Positions 24,347-32,710 of a DNA stretch of 64,000 bases are shown here, in pieces. How positions within the stretch are numbered: the first letter of the stretch is position 1; the number at the start of each line of letters is the position of its first letter. The DNA is taken from contig CAJUQT010000010.1 in the NCBI GenBank assembly GCA_910588225.1, forward strand, positions 1 to 64,000. The letters run 5' to 3'. Origin of the DNA: an uncultured Acetatifactor sp. (GTDB taxonomy: Bacteria; Bacillota; Clostridia; Lachnospirales; Lachnospiraceae). Below the pieces are notes generated by a model. The model was not told the DNA's origin. It saw nothing but the letters and a program-made list of their open reading frames with translations, and ran no database searches. Position numbers and translations under genes: made by a program.

Positions 24347-25870
24347 TTATTTTTCTTCGTTCTTAATTCTATGGTAATCTTCCATATTGATGCTTAAGTC
24401 TACGTAAGAATCGGGCTTAGATTTTCGGTTGCTCAAGAGACACACAGTCTCCACATGCACCGTCCCCCCAAACTGGTCCACCCCGCGGACCCGCTCCAGC
24501 GCATATCCATCCTCACACAACACTTTCAAATCCCGCGCCAGAGTAGCCGGGTCACAGCTGACATAGACAATCCGCTCAGGCCGCATCTTCAACATAACCT
24601 CCAGGCATACGCTGTCGCAGCCTTTCCGGGGAGGATCCACCACAATCACATCCGGATGCAGCACCCTTTTGTCGTTATCTGCCATTCCTCCCTCATAAAT
24701 CTCCTGCAGCACATCCTCCGCTTTTCCCACGAAGAATGCAGCATTCTCAATCCCATTCCGCTCGGCATTCTTTCCGGCGTCTTCAATCGCCTGGGGTATC
24801 ACTTCCACCCCATAGACCCTTCCGGCGTTTCCGGCCAGGAAGAGAGAAATCGTACCAATGCCACAGTACAAATCCCAGACGGTCTCCTGCCCGGTAAGTC
24901 CTGCATATTCCAGGGCAAGGCTGTACAGCTTCTCCGTCTGCACAGGGTTCACCTGATAAAAAGACAGCGGAGAAATGGCGAATGTCAGTTCCTTTCCTGT
25001 CAGCGGGAATCCTGTCTGTGTCATATCCCGGACACGGATGGTATCGGAGATGGTATCCTTCCCCCATAAAGTATAAATCTCTTTTCCCATGATGACATTA
25101 GTCTGCTCAGGATTAAGGCTGACTGACACACTTGTCATGCCTTCTATTGCCATCAGCTTCTCCAGCAAAGCATCCTGATCCGGGAAAAATTGAAAAGCCT
25201 TTTTCGCATTGATCACCAGGCACACCATAATCTCCCCGCTTGCAAACCCCTTGCGAATCAGGATATGGCGTACCAGTCCGGTGCCGGTATTCTCATCATA
25301 AGCACTGACTTTGTAATCCCGCATGTACTCCAAAATGCAGTTCAGAATCATCTCATTCTCCACAGGCCCCAGCCAGCAGTCGGTATGAGCAATGATATTA
25401 TGCGTCCTGGCCGCATAGAATCCGGCCACCACATTACCGTCTCTGTCCGTGCCTACAGGATACTGAGCCTTATTTCGATAGCGGAACGGATCTTCCATCC
25501 CCACAATTGGCTCCATACATGCGTCCACCTGATCCGGCGCAAAACCACCTATACGAATTAAGCAGCTGCGGATTTTATCCTGTTTAAAGATAAGCTGCCG
25601 CTCATAGGAGCAGGCTTGAAGCTGGCACCCGCCGCACTGTCTGTGCCAGGCGCATTTTGGTTCCACACGAAAAGGAGAAGGCACAAGTACCTTCTCCAAT
25701 CGCCCATAGGCGTACGTTTTTTTGTTTTTTACGATTCTGGCTTCCACAGTGTCGCCCACCACGGCATCCTTGACGAACAGGGTAAATCCATTCACCCTGC
25801 CGATGCCTTCGCCTTCATTGCCAATATCTTCGATTGTTACGGTTACAATCTCGTTTTTCTCAAATTTCAT
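24347..25870 (-). CDS. rlmD: 23S rRNA (uracil-C5)-methyltransferase RlmD/RumA family
   Basis: A 507-aa SAM-dependent methyltransferase that makes m5U in 23S rRNA. Residues 1-60 form a TRAM domain (VTIEDIGNEGEGIGRVNGF). CAWHRQCGGCQ holds the cysteines of the 4Fe-4S cluster. The Rossmann core has VWDLYCGIGTISLFLA, VVDPPRKGCD and the catalytic cysteine in YVSCDPATLARD. The last 27 codons, after HVETVCLLS, are AT-rich and unlike the GC-rich body, which suggests that the 3' end was replaced when the element integrated. It is the chromosomal gene abutting the element's right edge. Confidence 0.9.
   Translation of the reverse strand: MKFEKNEIVTVTIEDIGNEGEGIGRVNGFTLFVKDAVVGDTVEARIVKNKKTYAYGRLEKVLVPSPFRVEPKCAWHRQCGGCQLQACSYERQLIFKQDKIRSCLIRIGGFAPDQVDACMEPIVGMEDPFRYRNKAQYPVGTDRDGNVVAGFYAARTHNIIAHTDCWLGPVENEMILNCILEYMRDYKVSAYDENTGTGLVRHILIRKGFASGEIMVCLVINAKKAFQFFPDQDALLEKLMAIEGMTSVSVSLNPEQTNVIMGKEIYTLWGKDTISDTIRVRDMTQTGFPLTGKELTFAISPLSFYQVNPVQTEKLYSLALEYAGLTGQETVWDLYCGIGTISLFLAGNAGRVYGVEVIPQAIEDAGKNAERNGIENAAFFVGKAEDVLQEIYEGGMADNDKRVLHPDVIVVDPPRKGCDSVCLEVMLKMRPERIVYVSCDPATLARDLKVLCEDGYALERVRGVDQFGGTVHVETVCLLSNRKSKPDSYVDLSINMEDYHRIKNEEK
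24431..24457. mobile_element. Probable attachment-site core inside the rlmD 3' end
   Basis: These bases encode the conserved HVETVCLL of RlmD. To the right the gene is GC-rich like the chromosome; to the left its last codons and everything beyond are AT-rich like the element. The 3' end of rumA is an established integration site for ICEs in streptococci. The partner repeat would lie left of position 1, so the direct repeat cannot be confirmed here. Confidence 0.55.
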
Positions 25871-26005
25871 CTTTCATGTCCCATATTTGCATGTTTACAG
25901 ACTGCTTTTCCCTGCCTCTTCATTCAGTTCAATCTATATTTCGTTCATGTATCCTCTTCTCTGTCGCACAGGCAGCTTATAATGGACAGGCCTTGCCTTT
26001 GTCTG

Positions 26006-27154
26006 TCACCCCAGCTCCGCCGCCAACGCCTTCACCTGCGCCTCGTTTTCCGGCTTCATAGCTGACATCAGTATCACTGTATTCTCCGCAAAGGTAATTT
26101 CCTTCCCCTTCTCCAGCATTCCCCGCATCACCTTTGCCGCCATAGGCGCCCAGGAACCATTCTCAATCAATCCCACCATTCGTTTCTGATAGCTGTGCTC
26201 CATCAGTCGGTTGATAAAATCATTCATGAAAGGATTGATGCCGGCGTTATAAGTATTGCTGGCCAGCACCAGTTTTGAGTAGCGGAATGCATCCGCAACG
26301 GCTGCTGCCATATCATCTCTGGCCAGGTCGTACACTGCCACCGTCGTTCCGTTTTTCCGGAGCTCCTCCGCCAGGCACAGAGCCGCTTCCTTCGTATGTC
26401 CGTAAATGGACGCATATGCAATCGTCACTCCCTGGCTCTCCGGCCGGTAAGAGGACCAGGTGTCATACAGTCCAATGTATTTGCCCAGATTTTCCTTCAA
26501 CACTGGCCCGTGCAGAGGACAGATCATCCGGATATCCAAATCTGCCGCCTTTTTCAGCACATTCTGCACCTGCATGCCGAATTTTCCCACAATGCCGATA
26601 TAATACCGGCGTGCCTCGTCCACCCAGTTGTCTTCCACATCCAAAGCACCGAACTTGCCGAAAGCATCCGCAGAAAAAAGTACTTTTTCCTCAGATTCAT
26701 AACTTATCATTACCTCCGGCCAGTGCACCATGGGTGCACAGATAAAAGTCAGCTTATGGGCACCCAGAGCCAGTTCCCCGCCGTTTGTCACCGGCATCTG
26801 CTGTACGTCGGAGGGCAGAGAGAAGAATTGATTCATCATTTTGAAGGCCGCCGCCGTAGCCACCACCTGCACATCAGGATATCTCTCCAGGAACAGGGGA
26901 ATGTTGGCCGAGTGGTCCGGTTCCATATGCTGTACCACCAGGTAATCCGGCCTGCGTCCCTGCAGCGCCTTCTCCACATTGGCCAGCCACTGCTGCCCGA
27001 AAGCCGCATCCACAGTATCCATTACTGCGATTTTCTCATCCAGAATCACATAGGAATTGTATGACATTCCATTGGGAACCTGATACTGTCCCTCGAAAAG
27101 ATCTACCTCATGATCATTGACGCCCACATACAAAATCATATCCGTTACTTTCAT
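26006..27154 (-). CDS. FprA-type A-flavoprotein (diiron flavo-oxidoreductase)
   Basis: A 382-aa flavodiiron protein that reduces O2 or NO using reduced rubredoxin or flavin in anaerobes. The N-terminal beta-lactamase-like domain has the diiron ligands in QHMEPDHSAN, a histidine in APMVHWPEVM, the aspartate in FSADAFGKFG and the histidine in ICPLHGPVL. The C-terminal flavodoxin domain starts at AYASIYGHTKEAA, which forms the FMN phosphate loop. The start at 27154 (MKVTDMILYVG) follows AAGGAGTG. It lies in the usual chromosomal direction next to rlmD and probably protects against oxygen. Confidence 0.9.
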   Translation of the reverse strand: MKVTDMILYVGVNDHEVDLFEGQYQVPNGMSYNSYVILDEKIAVMDTVDAAFGQQWLANVEKALQGRRPDYLVVQHMEPDHSANIPLFLERYPDVQVVATAAAFKMMNQFFSLPSDVQQMPVTNGGELALGAHKLTFICAPMVHWPEVMISYESEEKVLFSADAFGKFGALDVEDNWVDEARRYYIGIVGKFGMQVQNVLKKAADLDIRMICPLHGPVLKENLGKYIGLYDTWSSYRPESQGVTIAYASIYGHTKEAALCLAEELRKNGTTVAVYDLARDDMAAAVADAFRYSKLVLASNTYNAGINPFMNDFINRLMEHSYQKRMVGLIENGSWAPMAAKVMRGMLEKGKEITFAENTVILMSAMKPENEAQVKALAAELG

Positions 27155-27224
27155 TTCTTTCACTCCTTGCTTATCTTCCTTTTCCATAAATAAATCAGAC
27201 AGCCGCACCTTATTTTAATTTTTG

Positions 27225-27815
27225 TTATATTAACTTTTTCTGCATCACTTTGACATATTTCAGGTCCGCAGCCTCGACAAATCCATTCCGTTTATACATC
27301 CCGATGGTCCCATGATACTGAAACTCAAACTCCCCATCCGAAATAGGATAACCCTCCACACAGGAATATCCGTCCCCGGCCGCATCCTCGCATACCCGGT
27401 TCAACAGCTCCTGAGCAACTCCTTTTCCCCGATATTCCGGCGCAATCAGAAAACAGAAAATCGCCTTCACCTTCTCGCCGGCCGCCTCTTCCGGCCGATA
27501 ATTCACCTGACGAAACATTTCCGTCAGATAAAGGTAATTTTCTCTGTCATTGACATTGCACCAGCCGATTACTTTATCTTCCATATAGGCAAGGTAGCCC
27601 TGCATCTCGCCTGTCTGAATCATTTCGACCGCTTTTTCTCTTCGCTCTTCCCGATCTGTCCACTCTCCCTGTCGCTTCGGTGTCAAATGTCCTTCCAGGC
27701 AATAACAGAACGCCCAGTCTTCATGATCCTGAAATGCTATCTTATCAAAATATCCCAGCCAATCTTCACAGAGCTCTGGCCTTAACTGCTGAATTATAAT
27801 CTTCTGATTTTCCAT
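27225..27815 (-). CDS. GNAT-family N-acetyltransferase
   Basis: A 196-aa acyl-CoA-dependent acetyltransferase. The acetyl-CoA loop is visible in FLIAPEYRGKGVAQELLNRV, and the C-terminal strand ends with IGMYKRNGFVEAADLKYVKV. The N-terminal half has a DWAFCYCLEGH stretch seen in a clostridial subgroup of uncharacterised GNAT enzymes. The start (MENQKIIIQQLRPE) follows AAAAGGATGG. The substrate cannot be told from sequence. Confidence 0.8.
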   Translation of the reverse strand: MENQKIIIQQLRPELCEDWLGYFDKIAFQDHEDWAFCYCLEGHLTPKRQGEWTDREERREKAVEMIQTGEMQGYLAYMEDKVIGWCNVNDRENYLYLTEMFRQVNYRPEEAAGEKVKAIFCFLIAPEYRGKGVAQELLNRVCEDAAGDGYSCVEGYPISDGEFEFQYHGTIGMYKRNGFVEAADLKYVKVMQKKLI

Positions 27816-27866
27816 TTTCCATCCTTTTGTATGCTTCAGCATACATACCTAATCAATATTTGTCCC

Positions 27867-28814
27867 CTATTTCTCCCTGCTGGCCCGCAGATTCGACTCA
27901 AACAGCCGGTTGAATCCCAGCCATCCCTGATTCTCGCTGTTATTTTCCAGGATCTCCTTAAAGGTCTCCAGCTTTGCATCCGTATCATCCGCATAATTCA
28001 GGGCCAGGGCCTCCATCAGGGCCGGAAGCTTCGGCGAACCATACTCGTATTTTCCATGATGGGCCAGAATGCAGTGCTGCAGCTGGGTCAACAGCACATG
28101 AGGAAAGTCTGTAATCCCTGCCGCCTTCTCCGCCACCATCTGAGAGCCCATGACAATATGCCCAAGCAGCTGTCCGTCATCGGTATAATCGTTTTCCGGA
28201 AAAGGAGACAGTTCCTTCACCTTTCCTATATCATGGCACATGGCTGCGGTCAAAAGCAAATCCCTTTTTAATATGGGATAAGCTTTACAATAATAGTCAC
28301 ACAGCTTCGTCACACTAAGAGTATGCTCCAATAACCCTCCCACAAACCCGTGATGTACGGTTTTTGCAGCGGAAGAATACCGAAATTTTTTCGCAAAGTC
28401 TTCATCCTTCACAAAAAAAGCTTCTAAAAGCTGTCTGAAATAGAGATTCTGAACGCCTTTCACAAGGTTCAGCAGTTCCAGAAACATCGCATCTCTGTCT
28501 TTTGAACTGACCGGCAGATAATCCGCAGGGTCGTATTCTCCCTCTTTACATACCCTGATTCTTTTCACGTTAATCTGCAGCGTTCCTTGAAAATTATTCA
28601 CATCTCCATATACCTCGATATAATCCAGACTGTCATAATCTCCAATACCAGGATTACTGGGATCCCAGACCTTCGCGTCAATCGTCCCTGTTTTATCCTG
28701 CAGAATAACATTCTCATACGGTTTCCCATTCTTAGTCACAGCCGACTGCTTATGTTTACACATATAGATGTCAAAAACTCTGTCTCCCTCTTTCAGCTCT
28801 CTGATAAACTTCAT
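27867..28814 (-). CDS. YhaM-family 3'-5' exoribonuclease
   Basis: A 315-aa protein with an N-terminal OB-fold nucleic acid-binding domain (VILQDKTGTIDAKVWDPSN) and a C-terminal HD phosphohydrolase domain (VHHGFVGGLLEHTLSV, then AAMCHDIGKVKE and ILAHHGKYEYGSP). This layout is that of YhaM, a metal-dependent 3'-5' exonuclease for short RNA and DNA. The start MKFIRELKEGDRV follows GGAGGAGTAG. It begins directly after the HtrA-like gene stop, so the two are probably cotranscribed. Confidence 0.85.
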   Translation of the reverse strand: MKFIRELKEGDRVFDIYMCKHKQSAVTKNGKPYENVILQDKTGTIDAKVWDPSNPGIGDYDSLDYIEVYGDVNNFQGTLQINVKRIRVCKEGEYDPADYLPVSSKDRDAMFLELLNLVKGVQNLYFRQLLEAFFVKDEDFAKKFRYSSAAKTVHHGFVGGLLEHTLSVTKLCDYYCKAYPILKRDLLLTAAMCHDIGKVKELSPFPENDYTDDGQLLGHIVMGSQMVAEKAAGITDFPHVLLTQLQHCILAHHGKYEYGSPKLPALMEALALNYADDTDAKLETFKEILENNSENQGWLGFNRLFESNLRASREK

Positions 28815-30191
28815 TTACTCTACTCCTCCCAGCTCTATACTGAATTCCATTTCCTTATATTCTTCCTGCGCCTGGCGCATTATGGTCACATTGACTGTCT
28901 GTCCCGGTTCCATCAAAAGCAGCGAATTGCTGTAGCTGTTAAACCCGGAGACAGCCTTGTCATCCACAGAGACAATCACATCTCCACGCTGAATTCCTGC
29001 CCGCATGGCCGGCGATTCCATCTCCACTTCCTCCACATAAGCCCCCACAGGAATCCCCAGCTCCTCACTGGCTTCTTTTGGAACATCCACCCCTTTGATT
29101 CCCATATAGGCAATGGGACTTGCATTGGACATTTTTTCCACAATTTTCTGCAATTCCGTGATGCCATACACTGTAATCAGATTCTTCATTCCGGAGCCTG
29201 CTTTATTATTGGTAATGATACCGATTACCTGCCCCTGCAGGTCAAAGAGGACACCGCTGGCGTTCTGGCTGCCGCTGATATCGGTCTGAATCAACTTATA
29301 ATTTCTGTCCGACATGGACAATGTGGTATTAGACGATGTGACGATACCATACCCGACGGAATTGCTGGTTCCCATAGGACTTCCCACCGCCACCACAGGA
29401 GTTCCCACCAGATTCCTGGCACCCGAATAGCCGAACTGGGCTATGGGAAGCTGTTCCTCACTCTTCATCTCCTCGGACAGCGAATCCAGCGCTACCGACA
29501 GCACTGCCAGACTGGTAGCACTGTTGTATTGTTTCAGCCGGGCCTCCACCTGAGAATCATCATAGAAAGTCACCAACAGCTTCGCCCCGAGCATCATATT
29601 GGAGTAATCAGTCAGAATCAACAGCTCCAGCCCATTCTCAGAAACGATGACGCCCGAGCACTGATTTCTGCTTTCCTGCACGTCGTTCAGCCAGTCGATA
29701 TTAGATGTCACGGCCGTAACTGTCACGATATAATTGCTTAATTCCTCCGCATAGACGGAGAGGGCGGCATACATTTCTTTATAATGCTTCAAATCCAAAG
29801 TCACCTGAGACAGAATCTCCTGCACCTGTTCTTCCCCCAGAATTACCCTGCCTTCTTCCGGGTCTTGTACTGGTTCCTGGGTAGGCGTCGGCTCAGGCGT
29901 GGGTTCCGGACTTTCCGTTGGAAGATTCTCCGCAAGCATTTCCTCCGGTGACATTTCTTCCTTGTCCTCCGGAAATCTGACCGTCTGCGTCTCCGGTTCT
30001 TTCGTCGGATAAAGCCAGTTGCTGATTACCGGCTCCAGAACCAGAAAAGTGACGCATGCAACTAGACCGAATATAATTGCCATGGAAATGGTAATTATTG
30101 TTCTCCGGATCAGTTTCTTCTTATTTACAGGCTTCACCTTAATTTTCTCAGTGATAAAATCATTCTGATTGTTTTGTTTTAAATCAGACAT
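28815..30191 (-). CDS. Membrane-anchored HtrA/DegP-like protein lacking its catalytic triad
   Basis: A 458-aa protein. Residues 30-55 form a membrane anchor after a short basic N-terminus. A Pro/Glu/Thr-rich linker (about 90-112) follows, then an S1C trypsin-like fold (175-345) and a PDZ domain (about 350-450, AGIQRGDVIVSVDDKAV). The catalytic residues are missing. The His region reads LTDYSNMM instead of TNNHV. The Asp region reads TSLAVL instead of TDLAVL. The Ser region reads SQNASG instead of GNSGG. It is therefore probably a pseudoprotease acting as a scaffold or sensor at the cell surface. The start follows AGGAGG. Confidence 0.8.
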   Translation of the reverse strand: MSDLKQNNQNDFITEKIKVKPVNKKKLIRRTIITISMAIIFGLVACVTFLVLEPVISNWLYPTKEPETQTVRFPEDKEEMSPEEMLAENLPTESPEPTPEPTPTQEPVQDPEEGRVILGEEQVQEILSQVTLDLKHYKEMYAALSVYAEELSNYIVTVTAVTSNIDWLNDVQESRNQCSGVIVSENGLELLILTDYSNMMLGAKLLVTFYDDSQVEARLKQYNSATSLAVLSVALDSLSEEMKSEEQLPIAQFGYSGARNLVGTPVVAVGSPMGTSNSVGYGIVTSSNTTLSMSDRNYKLIQTDISGSQNASGVLFDLQGQVIGIITNNKAGSGMKNLITVYGITELQKIVEKMSNASPIAYMGIKGVDVPKEASEELGIPVGAYVEEVEMESPAMRAGIQRGDVIVSVDDKAVSGFNSYSNSLLLMEPGQTVNVTIMRQAQEEYKEMEFSIELGGVE

Positions 30192-30277
30192 TTTGCCTCC
30201 TGATATTGTTCTGCTGTTAATCTATCTATGCCTTCCTTACAGTATACAAAAACCCATTGTAAAAGTAAAGACAGGAA

Positions 30278-31471
30278 TCAGCACTGCGTGTCAGCCTTCT
30301 TCTCCTTTTTACACATCCATATTCCAAAGATCAGAAACAAAGGAAAAAATACTGCCGCCAGAATCCCTTTCTTCAAATCTTCATCAAAGCAGCTGGACAC
30401 CATTCCCACCACAGTAGGACCGCCGGAACAGCCCAGATCCCCGGCCAATGCCATCATGGCAAATAACGCGGTACTCCCCTTTCTTATAGACGCCGCAGCC
30501 TTGCTGAAGGTTCCCGGCCACATGATACCCACAGACAGTCCACATACGGCACAGCCTATCAGACCGATGACCGGATTAGGTATAAAGGAAATACACAGAT
30601 AAGAAATCACACACAATATGCTGCTTCCTGTCATAAATCTGTCCAGATTGATTTTCTCTCCATATTTTCCATAGAAAACCCTTGCGCTTCCCATCAAAAT
30701 GGCAAAGGCCATAGGCCCGGCCAGATCGCCCACTATCTTGCTGACTCCAAGCCCCTTTTCCGCAAAAGTAGAAGCCCACTGACTCACCGACTGCTCACTT
30801 GCCCCGGCGCACATCATCATCAACATGAATATCCAGAAAATCTTCATTCTCACAAGTTCTTTTATGGAAAGTCCTTTTTCTCCTTCTTCAATAAGAGACG
30901 CAATGGGTACGCGTGCAAACAGGAAAGTATTTATCAGCGGAATCAACGCCCAGATACATGCCAACACCTTCCAGTTCTCAATTCCAAATATTTTGAAAAA
31001 TACTGTGGATACCAATACCACTGCAACATGCCCCCAGCAGTAAAAAGAATGCAGAAGGCTCATGGTCTGCTCCTTATGATCCGAAGGACAGGCTTCCACC
31101 ACAGGACTTACCAGTACTTCCAGCAGTCCTCCGCCGATGGCATAGAGGATAACCGCAATCAGAATTCCGGCAAAAGGATTTCCCAGCAGCTCTGGCAGCA
31201 CCGCCAATAGTATCAGTCCTGACGCCGCAAAGAGATGGGCGATTATCATGGATGCTCTATAACCAATCCTGTCCACAAATCCCACAGATATCAGATCCAC
31301 CAGAAGCTGCAGACCAAAGTTAATGGTCACCAGCATGGTAATTTGAGACAAAGGAATTCCATAGGTATCCTGAAACGTCAAAAACAACAAAGGAACAAAA
31401 TTATTGACAATAGCCTGTACAATATATCCTATGAAGCAGGCATAAATTGTTTTTTGATACTTATTTTTCAT
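30278..31471 (-). CDS. MFS transporter, sugar-type
   Basis: A 397-aa major facilitator with about 12 hydrophobic segments. The N-terminus MKNKYQKTIYACFIGYIVQA leads straight into TM1. The first half has DLISVGFVDRIGYR, a variant of the MFS loop 2-3 motif. The architecture resembles the FucP/YfkF-like or DHA1 type seen in Lachnospiraceae. The start follows GGGAGG. It precedes the PfkB kinase gene's downstream side in the same direction (50 nt between), so it could import the sugar that kinase acts on. The substrate is unknown. Confidence 0.75.
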   Translation of the reverse strand: MKNKYQKTIYACFIGYIVQAIVNNFVPLLFLTFQDTYGIPLSQITMLVTINFGLQLLVDLISVGFVDRIGYRASMIIAHLFAASGLILLAVLPELLGNPFAGILIAVILYAIGGGLLEVLVSPVVEACPSDHKEQTMSLLHSFYCWGHVAVVLVSTVFFKIFGIENWKVLACIWALIPLINTFLFARVPIASLIEEGEKGLSIKELVRMKIFWIFMLMMMCAGASEQSVSQWASTFAEKGLGVSKIVGDLAGPMAFAILMGSARVFYGKYGEKINLDRFMTGSSILCVISYLCISFIPNPVIGLIGCAVCGLSVGIMWPGTFSKAAASIRKGSTALFAMMALAGDLGCSGGPTVVGMVSSCFDEDLKKGILAAVFFPLFLIFGIWMCKKEKKADTQC

Positions 31472-31521
31472 TTCCAGCCTCCCAATCTGAAATTGCTTTT
31501 AAATACCTGAATCCACATTCA

Positions 31522-32457
31522 TCATGGCAGCAAATCTTTCTGCCATTGTACCTTCTTCACTCTTTTATATAAAGCCTTAATTTCTTCTCCAGTGGCCAGC
31601 AATTCCGAATATGCGCTGGCGCTTCCGGCGGCAAGCCCCATGGAAAAAGCATAGCCATAATCCTTCCGCTCTGTCCATCCTGCAAGAAATCCTGCTACCA
31701 TGGAATCTCCGGCTCCCACACTGTTTATCAACCTGCCCTCCGGCGCCGGTGCGGAATAGAATTTTCCGTCTTCCGCCGCCAGGACAGCCCCTTCTCCGGC
31801 CATGGACACCAGCACATTCAGAGCTCCCATTTCCCGGAGTCTCTCCGCATAAGGCATTGCTTCCTCCCGGCTCCGCAGCCTGATCCCGAAAATATCCCCA
31901 AGTTCATGATGATTAGGCTTCACCAGAAACGGATGATACTTCAGCACATTCAGCAGCAGCTTCTTCTCTGCATCTACCACAGCCATCATTTTCCGTCCTT
32001 CCAGCCCTGCCAGAATTCGCTCATATAGATCATCCGGAAGAGAGCCGGGAATACTGCCTGCCAGCACAAGTACATCCCCGGCCTGCAACGCACTCAGCTT
32101 CTCTGTCAAACATGTGACTTCCCTGTCGCTCACATCCGGTCCCCGGCCGTTGATTTCCGTGCCCTCTGCGGATTTCAGTTTCAGATTAATCCTGGATATT
32201 CCTCTCTTCAAAAAAATGAAATCCGTTTTCAAACCTGTTTCCTCCACCCGGCGGACAATCTCTTCTCCCGTAAATCCGGCTGCAAACCCCAGAGCAACAT
32301 TCTCCACTCCCAGGTTATTCAGCACTGTGGAGACATTGATCCCTTTCCCTCCAGGAAGAATTTGCTCGAAATCTGTTCGATTTGTCATTCCCTGTTTAAA
32401 GTTTTCTACTGAAACAATGTAATCCAGGGAAGGATTGCATGTGACCGTATAAATCAT
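31522..32457 (-). CDS. PfkB-family sugar-phosphate kinase (1-phosphofructokinase-like)
   Basis: A 311-aa kinase of the 1-phosphofructokinase/tagatose-6-phosphate kinase type. The N-terminus MIYTVTCNPSLDYIV and the GGKGINVSTVLNNLG motif are characteristic. The C-terminal signature NSVGAGDSMVAGF holds the catalytic aspartate and anion hole. The usual fruK neighbours (fructose PTS, DeoR regulator) are absent, so the substrate could be fructose 1-phosphate, tagatose 6-phosphate or a related ketose phosphate. The start follows AGGAGAAG. Confidence 0.8.
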   Translation of the reverse strand: MIYTVTCNPSLDYIVSVENFKQGMTNRTDFEQILPGGKGINVSTVLNNLGVENVALGFAAGFTGEEIVRRVEETGLKTDFIFLKRGISRINLKLKSAEGTEINGRGPDVSDREVTCLTEKLSALQAGDVLVLAGSIPGSLPDDLYERILAGLEGRKMMAVVDAEKKLLLNVLKYHPFLVKPNHHELGDIFGIRLRSREEAMPYAERLREMGALNVLVSMAGEGAVLAAEDGKFYSAPAPEGRLINSVGAGDSMVAGFLAGWTERKDYGYAFSMGLAAGSASAYSELLATGEEIKALYKRVKKVQWQKDLLP

Positions 32458-32584
32458 TTTCTTCTCCTGTCAATCCTGTATCTCTCATATTTTATATGTA
32501 AATTGACACCATGTTTTCCAGTATAGCATTTTTTTCCTGTAAATGCTATCCAGATTTTCGTATCTTTTTTATAAAAAGAATGTA

Positions 32585-32663
32585 ACAACTCGGTGCCCTG
32601 TCCGAACGATTTCGAACAAAATTCAGGGAGGTTATGACTCATACAAATCACAACCTCCCCGTC
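32585..32663. terminator. Hairpin region between GH140-like and PfkB genes
   Basis: GGGAGGTTATG (32626-32636) and CACAACCTCCC (32649-32659) pair with one G-U and could end the transcript of the GH140-like gene on the minus strand, although the T-run is weak (TGAATTTTG). Just left of it lies TAACAACTCGGTGCCCTGTCC, which resembles the hairpin at 40228-40260. Confidence 0.5.
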
Positions 32664-32710
32664 TTTATCTATGTTGATAAGCCTGGCAGCTCCATTTCAC
32701 TGTTGACAGT

